DNA from: Euryarchaeota archaeon UBA538
GTDB lineage: Archaea; Thermoplasmatota; Poseidoniia; Poseidoniales; Thalassarchaeaceae
DNA: 9,923 nucleotides
NCBI GenBank assembly: GCA_002499325.1
Contig: DALC01000068.1
Coordinates: forward strand, 1-9,923
Direction: 5' to 3'
In this document: one piece after another, positions 1 to 7,382 of the stretch
How positions within the stretch are numbered: position 1 is the first letter of the stretch
Layout: each line of letters starts with the position of its first letter
Notes under the pieces: model-generated
Databases searched by the model: none
What the model was told of the DNA's origin: nothing
What the model saw: only the letters and a program-made list of their open reading frames with translations
Made by a program: the position numbers and the translations under genes

Positions 1-545
1 GTATTCAGGGCAGAGAATTTATTGTCGCTGTATGGAATGACACTACCGAAGTACTTTTTCACAATATCTTCATGTTCTTTGAGGCCTGAATCCATATCTA
101 AGAAAATCACACCCTGCTTCTCAAGGTCTTCTCTTATGCTGTGATATACAGTTTCTGACTCGTATTGTGCCGTGACTCCTGAAAGCCACTTCTGCTCTGC
201 TTCGGGAATCCCCAATCTGTCAAAGGTATTCCTGATGTCATCAGGAACATCGTCCCAAGAACTGCCTGTTTCATCAGATGATCTCAGGAAGTAGCATACC
301 TTATCGAAATCGATTTCCATTAATTCCTCAGTATTCCCCCAAGTGGGCATGGGCCTTTCTATGAAGTGTCTGTATGCCTTGACTCTTATCTCAGTCATCC
401 ATTCTGGCTCTTGTTTGAGTTCAGAGATATCCCTGACAACTTTTTCTGAAAGGCCAAAGTCAAATCTTATAGTTGCATTCTCAGGATCATGCCATCCTGC
501 TTTGTAATCCCCTACTGCCTCGCGCGCTTCACTTTCTCCGTTCAT
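1..545 (-). CDS. sufB: SufB, Fe-S cluster assembly scaffold (5' part, runs off the left edge)
   Basis: SufB is the scaffold subunit of the SufBC(D) complex, on which Fe-S clusters are assembled in the cytoplasm. Only the first 181 codons are inside the window. The reading frame is open from the ATG at 545-543 to base 3 and is cut by the edge, not by a stop. Translation begins MNGESEAREAVGDYK and ends with the block typical of SufB N-terminal halves: LGIPEAEQKWLSGVTAQYES, then VYHSIREDLEKQGVIF, then DIVKKYFGSVIP and DNKFSALN. The core beta-helix and the C-terminal catalytic residues lie outside. The start is chosen because its ATG overlaps the TGA of sufC (ATGA), the usual sign of translational coupling, and AAGGGAG lies about ten bases upstream. 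SufD shares this fold but normally lacks this N-terminal block, so SufB is the much better call. Confidence 0.93.
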   Translation of the reverse strand, partial: MNGESEAREAVGDYKAGWHDPENATIRFDFGLSEKVVRDISELKQEPEWMTEIRVKAYRHFIERPMPTWGNTEELMEIDFDKVCYFLRSSDETGSSWDDVPDDIRNTFDRLGIPEAEQKWLSGVTAQYESETVYHSIREDLEKQGVIFLDMDSGLKEHEDIVKKYFGSVIPYSDNKFSALN

Positions 546-1324
546 TCGAAATCAACTCCCTTCTCAACCTGTTCTTCAAGCCAATCATATCCATTGTCCT
601 CTAGCAAATTCGCCAGAGATGGCCCTCCACTGGCCACTATCTTTCCTCCAATCATGATGTGAACACGATCTGGATTGACGTGTTCCAAAATTCTGGAGTA
701 ATGAGTGATTATTAGTGCCCCATTTTCGGTCCCTCTAACTACGGAGTTTATACCCTTGGATACAGTTCTTATCCCATCTATATCCAATCCGCTGTCAGTC
801 TCGTCCAAGACTGCCAATCTAGGCTGGAGAAGCATTAGTTGAAGTATCTCAAATCTCTTTTTCTCTCCTCCGCTGAATCCATCGTTAACGTATCTAGAGA
901 GAAAAGATTTGGGAATATCAAGCTCTTCCATGGCAACTGTTAGCTTCCCTCTGAACTCCGAGCCTCTGGCGGCCTCTTCTCCGCGAACACTAGAAACAGA
1001 CTTCCGTAGGAAATTTCCTACTTGTAAGCCTGGAATGGATTGAGGATATTGAAAGGAGAGAAATACTCCTTCTCTAGATCTCTCCCATGGTTCCATGTCT
1101 TCAAGACTCTCGCCATCCAAAAACATCTCCCCTTCCTCTATTTCGTACGCTGGATGGCCCATGATGACATTGGCAGTAGTTGTTTTCCCGCTACCATTCC
1201 TGCCCATTATTGCATGAATTTCACCCTTTGGAATCACCAAATCTATTCCCTTCAGAATAGGCGTACCTTCTATTCCCACCTTCAGTCCTCTGACTTCTAG
1301 AATGGGGTTATCGTCCGATATCAT
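542..1324 (-). CDS. sufC: SufC, ABC-type ATPase of the SufBCD Fe-S assembly complex
   Basis: SufC is the cytoplasmic ATPase that drives conformational change in SufBD during Fe-S cluster assembly; it is not a transporter. The 260-residue product matches the family length of about 250. Visible motifs in order are Walker A GRNGSGKT (41-48), the Q-loop glutamine in SFQYPQ (Q92), the ABC signature FSGGEKKR (150-157), Walker B with the SufC-typical LAVLDETDSGLDID (170-183), and the switch histidine in IITHYSRIL (H208). The frame stays open upstream to 1531, but the ATG at 1324 is preferred: the family homology begins with ILEVRGLKVGIEG just after it, and GAGG sits six bases before it. The upstream extension would also run through the divergent promoter region and into the NifU-like gene. 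The TGA overlaps the sufB start. Confidence 0.96.
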   Translation of the reverse strand: MISDDNPILEVRGLKVGIEGTPILKGIDLVIPKGEIHAIMGRNGSGKTTTANVIMGHPAYEIEEGEMFLDGESLEDMEPWERSREGVFLSFQYPQSIPGLQVGNFLRKSVSSVRGEEAARGSEFRGKLTVAMEELDIPKSFLSRYVNDGFSGGEKKRFEILQLMLLQPRLAVLDETDSGLDIDGIRTVSKGINSVVRGTENGALIITHYSRILEHVNPDRVHIMIGGKIVASGGPSLANLLEDNGYDWLEEQVEKGVDFE

Positions 1325-1354
1325 ACCACGCCTCGCACAATGGTGGCGTTCCAG

Positions 1355-1363
1355 CCTTTTGAA
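1355..1363 (-). promoter_or_regulatory. Candidate TATA-like element for sufCB
   Basis: On the minus strand this reads TTCAAAAGG, an A/T-rich patch in an otherwise mixed spacer. Its centre is about 35 bases before the sufC ATG. A start site 25 bases downstream would leave a leader of about ten bases holding the GAGG ribosome binding site. The match to an archaeal TATA box is weak, so this is inference from spacing only. Confidence 0.22.
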
Positions 1364-1397
1364 TGTGTGTGGCACACCCTCATTACAGATTCGTAGA

Positions 1398-1407
1398 TTT
1401 CTAAAGA
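1398..1407 (+). promoter_or_regulatory. Candidate TATA-like element for the NifU-like gene
   Basis: The plus strand reads TTTCTAAAGA here, centred about 25 bases before the ATG at 1427. That is the archaeal TATA-to-start-site distance, so transcription could begin at or next to the ATG and give a leaderless mRNA. This agrees with the lack of any purine-rich ribosome binding site before this start. The box itself is a poor consensus match. Confidence 0.28.
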
Positions 1408-1426
1408 GCGCCCCCAATCCTGAAGC

Positions 1427-1912
1427 ATGGAATCCGCGCAGACAGACGACGATGAGCTGGCAAAAATATACGGGTCTCAGATCGAAGAGCAAATGAGGGC
1501 CGAGGCGCAAAGGAGGATCGATGAAAATCATGATGAAGATGAATTAAGGAGACTCAGGAACCTCTCTCTAATCTCACTAATTGAGGAAAATAATTCAGAT
1601 ATCATTCCTGCATTGATGGCAAGACTGGGTCCCGTAAGAGCCGCTTTGGACGGCCATGGAGGTGGTCTGATACTTTCAAGTTGGGAATTCCATGGAGGAG
1701 ACGGAGCCAGAAAGTCACTGTCTTTGGTGATTGACCTAGACGGAGCCTGCGTGTCATGCGGAGCGGCACCAGGTACCCTAAAGGGAATACAGGATGATTT
1801 GCTGATGGATGAGGAGGTCGAAAGAGTAAGATTCTCTTCTTCGATGTTGGAATGGTTTGATGAGATTCAGAAGGAGTTTGTACTGAAGTTCGGGGAAGTC
1901 ACTTTCATTTAG
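1427..1912 (+). CDS. NifU C-terminal-domain (Nfu-type) Fe-S scaffold or carrier protein
   Basis: Proteins of the Nfu/NifU C-terminal family bind a labile Fe-S cluster through a CxxC motif, usually at a dimer interface, and pass it to target apoproteins. In this 161-residue product residues 63-135 match the domain: LMARLGPVRAALDGHGGG resembles the family's opening helix and glycine turn, LSLVIDLDGACVSCG carries the strand and the CxxC (C108, C111), and TLKGI follows as in NifU. Residues 1-60 form a strongly charged, acidic, probably helical extension (EEQMRAEAQRRIDENHDEDE) that is not part of the domain. About 30 further residues follow it. The gene is divergent from sufCB, fitting a shared Fe-S role. 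Its TAG lies within the 3' end of maf, an 8-base convergent overlap. An alternative start is the ATG at codon 23. Confidence 0.85.
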   Translation: MESAQTDDDELAKIYGSQIEEQMRAEAQRRIDENHDEDELRRLRNLSLISLIEENNSDIIPALMARLGPVRAALDGHGGGLILSSWEFHGGDGARKSLSLVIDLDGACVSCGAAPGTLKGIQDDLLMDEEVERVRFSSSMLEWFDEIQKEFVLKFGEVTFI

Positions 1913-2543
1913 AAAAAGCCTGTTTGAGGATATTCACCGCGTCTGGAGAAAATCCCAATACCGTGACCTCTTCCCCCTCTGTTACTCGGCAAAATTCTCC
2001 TGCTATGCCAGCCAAATCATAACCTCCTGCCTTGCCTTTCCACGATTCCGACGATACAAGCTTGTAAATTTCATCGTCTCCTAACTCTGAGAATTCTACA
2101 GTGGCACTATTAGTTCGATTCAAGATATCCCACTTGCCATTTGCGGTGGCAACCTCTCGGGGGAGTAATACAGATGTCGACGACCAGACTCTGTGTTTTC
2201 TCCCCGAAAGCCTAATCAGATTACTAGTGGCAGTAAGTGCATCTTTGGGCTTTCCAATCGATAATGTGTAGTCATCAGGGTCCTCAATCATTGTATCAGA
2301 TACCAGAATAGCATCATAGTTTCGTTCTCTTCTGTTGATGGACAGCTTATTCTCTATCCTAGCATTTTCCGCCTTGGATTGACATACAATCTCTACTTGC
2401 TTGCTAACTTCAAATCCCTGGAGGGGCCTGATTTCTGTAGATTTCAAGGGCGATGAAAAAAATCTAAAATCTGAATCTTCTAAATTTTCTTTCAACCACG
2501 AGATTCTTCTCTCGGACTTCGATGCAAGAAGTATTCTCGTCAT
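1905..2543 (-). CDS. maf: Maf-family nucleoside triphosphate pyrophosphatase
   Basis: Maf proteins hydrolyse non-canonical or modified nucleoside triphosphates (or dTTP/UTP, depending on subgroup) to the monophosphate and pyrophosphate in the cytoplasm, and some affect cell division. The 212-residue product has the expected length. Motifs in order are LLASKSERR (5-13, family LASxSPRR, with Glu in place of the usual Pro), QVEIVCQSKAENA (49-61), the catalytic-site VSDTMI (81-86), GKP (97-99), LSGRKHRVW (112-120) and WKGKAGGYDLAG (168-179). The DT-to-GKP loop is slightly longer than typical. The ATG at 2543 is preferred over a TTG at 2549 because it puts the first strand (TRILLAS) at the usual distance and starts two bases after the S8 protease stop, implying translational coupling. 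I cannot assign the nucleotide preference from the sequence. Confidence 0.93.
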   Translation of the reverse strand: MTRILLASKSERRISWLKENLEDSDFRFFSSPLKSTEIRPLQGFEVSKQVEIVCQSKAENARIENKLSINRRERNYDAILVSDTMIEDPDDYTLSIGKPKDALTATSNLIRLSGRKHRVWSSTSVLLPREVATANGKWDILNRTNSATVEFSELGDDEIYKLVSSESWKGKAGGYDLAGIAGEFCRVTEGEEVTVLGFSPDAVNILKQAFSK

Positions 2544-2545
2544 AC

Positions 2546-5500
2546 TCAACCAAGCTTAATTTTCTCTCCGCAGACGGGACAACTAAATTTCTTCAATCCC
2601 GATTCTATTTCAAAAATAGCGTTGCAAGACTGACAGCTTACACTGGTGTTAGTCCCTATGAGGGGAAGTGGAGGGGGCAAAGGAGGGGAGTGCTCAGGAA
2701 CGGGAATGGCAAACTCTCCAGAGTCCGCCACAAAAGGAACTGATTTAGCCGAACTACTGGATCTATATTCTCTCCTTCTCCTCCTTTCGGTTGCATTTTG
2801 AGAGTCCATTTTTTGTTCTTCAACCAATTCAACCTCCGAAGAACTAACCGAGATATCAGTATCAACGATTACATCCACAACATCCTCCTCAAGTATCACA
2901 ACTCCTGATATCTTCCTACCAGTCCGACCGCTTACCCATCTAATGGCCCTAGTCGACATCGTCAAAATGACAACCAAACAGAGGACTATTGTAACTCCCG
3001 AAATTCCCACCAGTATTACGTTGAAATTTCTCTCATCCAGTCCAAGATATGCTCTGACCTGCTCTAGTATATTGTCTTCAGATTTTGTAGGGGAGGAATC
3101 GTCTATCAAGGCCCTAATCTGCCACCCAGTTGGAGATGTCTGTAGAATGGTCGCATCACTATCAACGGGGGATCTGCTGGCAACTACTATTCTGCCAATT
3201 CCCAACCTGTCCGAAACTCCGATCCACTGATCTTCTGAATTAGCCATTCCATATTGTATCTGAGGTCCACTGGGTCCTACGAAGTCAAAGAAAATCTGTA
3301 CTCCCCTCTCTGTATCTAGGAGTCCGATGTATCCAAGACCTCTGGCTGAAGTCCTCACTTCTAGTATCTCTGAGAATGATGAATCTACTATTGTGACCAT
3401 CAATTCTGATGTCTGATCGGAACCTTCGCCCCATGCCGCCACCATCACGTCCTCACCATCTATCTCTGAAATGGAGAGGGCGGGCATGAAAGCGTGATCT
3501 CCTACTGCCTTTCTGAATGACCACGAGGCCTGTTCTGGAAGTCCATGAGCATACCAAAGACCGAGCCTGTCTACTCCAGTTGTGTCGTTCCTCGTATCCT
3601 GATATAGGATGTGTCCATCTTCATCTCCCATGGCCACAGCGACTGGGTCAGTCTTGCCCGGGGTTACTTTCAGATCGCCCACCAGTTGCGGATTGACAAA
3701 CCAATCAGAAGACTTGGTCGGAGACTCTGATGTCGCCAAGAAAATGGCATTATTCTGATTAGATGAACCCGTTGCTAATTCATGATGGTAACCCGCTACA
3801 AGAATTTCTGACCCCTTCATGTCCATTCCTATTCCCCAATATTTTCCTTCAGATAGAGATATGGGGCTCATCAAATCTTGAATGGGAGACATGAGGCAAC
3901 TTGAATCAATTGTAGTATAACTTACGGTCTGTTTGAAGAAGCCCTCGTTATCCAAATATCTTCGGGTCCAGGCAACATGAGCCAAGCCATCGTTTGATGC
4001 TTCGGCTACAATGTCTCCGGACCATTTTTCTTCCAGTACATTGGAGCAGGCAGTTATGGCCCTGTTACTACCGAGTCTGTAGAGTCCCAATTCATCTCCT
4101 CTGCTAGTTATCACCACTCCTCCTTCCTCACTCAGGTGAATTACTTCTACAGGTTCTTCACCTGTTGGGAAATTTGTAGTCCTAGGGCCGGTTAATGTAG
4201 TCTCATCAACTAAGATGGTAGTTTCAACAATGTTGTTACTCCAGTCCAAATCAGACATGGATGAACCAGTGAGACTCACTCTAATCTTGACCGGTCCAGT
4301 AGAGCTCTCCAAGTGGGCGAATGAGATCTGGGATGCTCCTTGCCCCATTACCAGAGGGACCGGTGTCGAGGAAATTGACTCCCAACCAATATCGTTCCTT
4401 ATCTCCAGGGTTGCTTCAAGTTCCGTGGCGTCGCTGGATCCAAGATTGTCAACTCTGGCAGTAATTAGAAACTGCTCATTTGGCCTAGGCACCGGAGGCT
4501 CGGTCCTTATTGCCCCCTCCCTGAAAGCTAGGTCGACACCTTGGGGCCTCTGCAAAACGGGGAACTCCACCGTCTGCTCATTATCCTCTTCATTTATTTC
4601 TTCTATTTCATCAGATGGATCTAGTGAGATGGATAATGTCCTATCTCCTAGCGTCAGGGGATTCCAGTATAGAACAACGTCCACTATATCCCCACTGCCA
4701 ATACTGGGAATTATGAGCTCATCCTTCCTAGCTCCATTTTCCTTAAGGTAGACAGTGACCTCAGTAGCATCTAAATCACCGTCATTTCTGACCTCACAAC
4801 TTACCTCCAGGAATGTATTGACGAAGGTTTCAGATACAGGTAATCCATACTCACTTACGCTAATGCCACTCCTAAATATCAAGTCGGGAGCAGGTGGATC
4901 ATTGTCTACCTCCACCGTTCTCCGAACTTCATCAGAGAAGATGCCATCGCCACTCACCACTCTGACTGAGATTCGATAAAATCCATCATTGACTGCCGTC
5001 GTATCCCAATTTACCGACCAATCTCCCGAGTCACTGCCTGTTCCACCAAACTGCTGTGCCGTTTCCCAATTTTCAGTTCCTAATCTCCATTGAATACTAG
5101 CTCCGTTAACCGATTCCCAACCCCCGAAAATATTTGTATTTCCAGACACTGGTGACTGTCCACTGGGCCCTCCTAATGTTACTTCTAACAAACCGACAGG
5201 ATGCTCACTCTGCTCCATCTCGCTCCAGACATTGAACTCATTTCTGGCCTTAGCTTTGATTATTATTTCCTCTACGTCTATCTCATCCTCTGTAAATCTC
5301 GGAATTGAGAATGGGGTGGACCAATTGAGGGTACCCTGCACTACATGCCAATCAACTAGAATCTCGGTCTGCCTTGGTCCCTCGTCTGGCTTGTACCTGT
5401 ATGAAATACTCACGTTGACTTCTTCTATTGTTCCGTTGGTATCTGCATCCTCGTCGATGTGTCCTCTGACGCTGTAAGTTTCACCTTCAACGAGCCATGA

Positions 5501-7324
5501 GTCTTCCTCAGGAGTCTCTATTATCACCCACTCCTCAGTTCCCGTTGGAGGAGGCTCAGTATTATTTCCACCACTATCACCTCCGCCACTATCGCCTAAT
5601 ATTGCCTGCATGACCATCTCACCATCTATTATGCCAAAGCCATATTGATCGTTCCATCTTTCAGTAACGTCGGGAGCCGATGCTCCTCCCCTGGTCTCCG
5701 AATTGTTCCTGAGTATATCTTTCACTTCCTGGGGAGTCAGATCTTCATCCATCTGAAGCATTACCGCGATAAAACCAGCTACTGCTGGAGTGGACATGCT
5801 AGTCCCTGACTTCTGGACATAGTTGTCACTAGCTAGTGGCTTTGCGGAGCCTGGTAACTGTGAGCTAGATGCGGCATGTTGTGCTGACATAATATTAGAG
5901 CCAGGTCCGACGACATCTGGTTTCAGCTCATCCCATTGATTGTCATCTCCATCGTCCTCTCTAGGGCCAGAGTTAGAATACGAAGCAATAGAGTCATCGC
6001 CTCTCTCTATGCTGGCCTTATCATCAATCGCACCCACTGTTATGGCTGAGTCAGCCGCCCCTACTGATGTAACCCTTCGATAACCGTCATTCCCGATCGC
6101 AGCCACACAAACGATGCCTGCTTCAGACGCGGCGTTGACTGCTAGAGAGTCTTGACTGGTCCCATTATCCCCTGGATCCTCTCCGGCAGGACTCGAGCCG
6201 CTCCCAAATGACATCGATAGGATATCAATGCCCCTACTCGAGTCATTATTACCCCAATCAGTATCTACATTCTGTACTGCCCAATTAATTCCTGCAACGG
6301 TGTACCCAGAGTTAGATGCGCCTGCGTCAGTCATGACCTTAATATCAACAAGATATGCACCAGGTGCATATCCTTGATTCTCCCGTTCACTGTCTCCAGT
6401 TCCGAGTGCAATTCCAGCAACATGGGTGCCATGCCCATCTCCATCATCGGGGTCATCGCCCCCGTCATCGCAATCTTGTTGATTCCAAGAGGTTGAATCA
6501 CATCCAGCCACCCACTTTGGATCAGGTAACTCATCAGGCTCAGCTTCATTATCGGAATTTTCATCAGAGAAGTCATCTAGCGAGAAATGCTCATTGTCAA
6601 CACCTGTATCTGCAATCGCTATCACTACGCCGGAACCATCGTATCCGTAGTCCATCATAGTTTCACTGAAAACATCCGATGTCCTGACTTTAGATCCCTT
6701 GGTCGCAGTATTGAGATATGGGACTAGAACATCCTGCTGTTCAACGAGTACGACTCCATCGAGCATCAAGATTTCAATCAAAGCACTTACAGGGACATGC
6801 TCGACAATCAAAGTATCGAGAATATCTACCGCTCTGAAGTAAGTCCCATACTCATCCCATCCATACTTTGAAAGAACCTCCTTCAGATCTGATATATCGT
6901 CATCCCCGGGATGCCAAGAGTAGCAAACGAAAATAGCCACGGTCATCCTGCCATCATCTCCCATGATGGCACTCGTGGATACAGACTCTCGATCTCCAGA
7001 AATTATCCATTGTAATCTATCGTCCATCCCATTGGCATCTTTATCATTCCAGAAGTTAAACCACCAACCAGGTTCTTGAACTGGCCAATCGACTCCATTT
7101 GGTGGAAGATGAGGGGTCCGGTCTTTGAGCGGGCACTCGCCCGACTCGCACATGAGGGGGGGAATATCTGGGATTGCCTCCAATTCCACATTTTCCTTCG
7201 ACCCATCAGAATTATTAATTTCCCATTCAGAACCACTGACTCCTACAGAAACATCAAGCATCAAAACCATCAAGGCCACAATGATTGGAGTCGCTGAAGA
7301 TGCTCTCTTTCCCATGGCTCTCAT
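2546..7324 (-). CDS. Giant membrane-anchored subtilisin-like (S8) protease with CARDB-type repeats and a cytoplasmic zinc ribbon
   Basis: A 1592-residue exported serine protease. An N-terminal signal (MRAMGKRASS, then a hydrophobic stretch to about residue 29) is followed by a DKDANGMDD calcium-loop-like motif (95-102) and an I9-like propeptide region (about 127-204). The S8 domain (about 215-575) keeps the triad and oxyanion residue: D239 in ADTGVD, H298 in DGHGTHVAG, N412 in AAIGNDG, S509 in SGTSMSTPAVAG. Next come two Ig-like segments (about 597-810), two CARDB-type repeats (about 813-924 and 930-1040) and a beta-rich, possibly propeller region (1045-1410). One transmembrane helix (1436-1456) precedes basic residues, so the C-terminal 136 residues should be cytoplasmic. 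They are proline-rich and end in CQSC-x14-CPVC (C1564, C1567, C1582, C1585). The ATG start at 7324 fits a TATA box 25 bases upstream; a GTG at 7372 would add 16 residues that weaken the signal. It probably degrades external protein or processes surface proteins. Confidence 0.93.
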   Translation of the reverse strand: MRAMGKRASSATPIIVALMVLMLDVSVGVSGSEWEINNSDGSKENVELEAIPDIPPLMCESGECPLKDRTPHLPPNGVDWPVQEPGWWFNFWNDKDANGMDDRLQWIISGDRESVSTSAIMGDDGRMTVAIFVCYSWHPGDDDISDLKEVLSKYGWDEYGTYFRAVDILDTLIVEHVPVSALIEILMLDGVVLVEQQDVLVPYLNTATKGSKVRTSDVFSETMMDYGYDGSGVVIAIADTGVDNEHFSLDDFSDENSDNEAEPDELPDPKWVAGCDSTSWNQQDCDDGGDDPDDGDGHGTHVAGIALGTGDSERENQGYAPGAYLVDIKVMTDAGASNSGYTVAGINWAVQNVDTDWGNNDSSRGIDILSMSFGSGSSPAGEDPGDNGTSQDSLAVNAASEAGIVCVAAIGNDGYRRVTSVGAADSAITVGAIDDKASIERGDDSIASYSNSGPREDDGDDNQWDELKPDVVGPGSNIMSAQHAASSSQLPGSAKPLASDNYVQKSGTSMSTPAVAGFIAVMLQMDEDLTPQEVKDILRNNSETRGGASAPDVTERWNDQYGFGIIDGEMVMQAILGDSGGGDSGGNNTEPPPTGTEEWVIIETPEEDSWLVEGETYSVRGHIDEDADTNGTIEEVNVSISYRYKPDEGPRQTEILVDWHVVQGTLNWSTPFSIPRFTEDEIDVEEIIIKAKARNEFNVWSEMEQSEHPVGLLEVTLGGPSGQSPVSGNTNIFGGWESVNGASIQWRLGTENWETAQQFGGTGSDSGDWSVNWDTTAVNDGFYRISVRVVSGDGIFSDEVRRTVEVDNDPPAPDLIFRSGISVSEYGLPVSETFVNTFLEVSCEVRNDGDLDATEVTVYLKENGARKDELIIPSIGSGDIVDVVLYWNPLTLGDRTLSISLDPSDEIEEINEEDNEQTVEFPVLQRPQGVDLAFREGAIRTEPPVPRPNEQFLITARVDNLGSSDATELEATLEIRNDIGWESISSTPVPLVMGQGASQISFAHLESSTGPVKIRVSLTGSSMSDLDWSNNIVETTILVDETTLTGPRTTNFPTGEEPVEVIHLSEEGGVVITSRGDELGLYRLGSNRAITACSNVLEEKWSGDIVAEASNDGLAHVAWTRRYLDNEGFFKQTVSYTTIDSSCLMSPIQDLMSPISLSEGKYWGIGMDMKGSEILVAGYHHELATGSSNQNNAIFLATSESPTKSSDWFVNPQLVGDLKVTPGKTDPVAVAMGDEDGHILYQDTRNDTTGVDRLGLWYAHGLPEQASWSFRKAVGDHAFMPALSISEIDGEDVMVAAWGEGSDQTSELMVTIVDSSFSEILEVRTSARGLGYIGLLDTERGVQIFFDFVGPSGPQIQYGMANSEDQWIGVSDRLGIGRIVVASRSPVDSDATILQTSPTGWQIRALIDDSSPTKSEDNILEQVRAYLGLDERNFNVILVGISGVTIVLCLVVILTMSTRAIRWVSGRTGRKISGVVILEEDVVDVIVDTDISVSSSEVELVEEQKMDSQNATERRRRREYRSSSSAKSVPFVADSGEFAIPVPEHSPPLPPPLPLIGTNTSVSCQSCNAIFEIESGLKKFSCPVCGEKIKLG

Positions 7325-7344
7325 AGAGAGCCAAATGTTGACCC

Positions 7345-7352
7345 TGTATAAT
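7345..7352 (-). promoter_or_regulatory. TATA box for the S8 protease gene (probable leaderless transcript)
   Basis: The minus strand reads ATTATACA within GGGATTATACAGGG, the best TATA-like sequence in the window. Its centre is 24-25 bases before the ATG at 7324, so transcription would start at the start codon. No ribosome binding site lies before that ATG, as expected for leaderless translation. This suggests the S8 protease and maf can be transcribed separately from the rhomboid gene, and it decides the start codon against the upstream GTG at 7372, which would lie upstream of the box. Confidence 0.5.
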
Positions 7353-7382
7353 CCCAACCTGTCCAAGACCACTTTTTTTGCC

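Noticed and set aside
1325..1531. N-terminal extension of 69 residues on SufC
   Set aside because: It has no similarity to SufC, crosses the divergent promoter region and overlaps the NifU-like gene on the other strand. Family homology begins right after the ATG at 1324.
2544..2549. TTG start at 2549 for maf
   Set aside because: It adds only two residues and overlaps the protease stop. The in-frame ATG at 2543 fits the usual distance to LLASKS.
4215..4751. Plus-strand open frame of 178 codons inside the S8 protease gene
   Set aside because: It is antisense to the CARDB-type repeat region, shows no recognisable motif and is serine/leucine-rich as expected from the reverse complement of the coding strand.
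7325..7372. GTG start at 7372 for the S8 protease
   Set aside because: It would lie upstream of the likely TATA box and place 16 extra residues before the basic part of the signal peptide. The ATG at 7324 gives a cleaner signal and the right promoter distance.
7373..7379. Run of seven T as a terminator
   Set aside because: The T-run is on the plus strand, where no gene ends. On the minus strand, used by the rhomboid that stops here, it is an A-run, so it does not fit an archaeal T-rich terminator.
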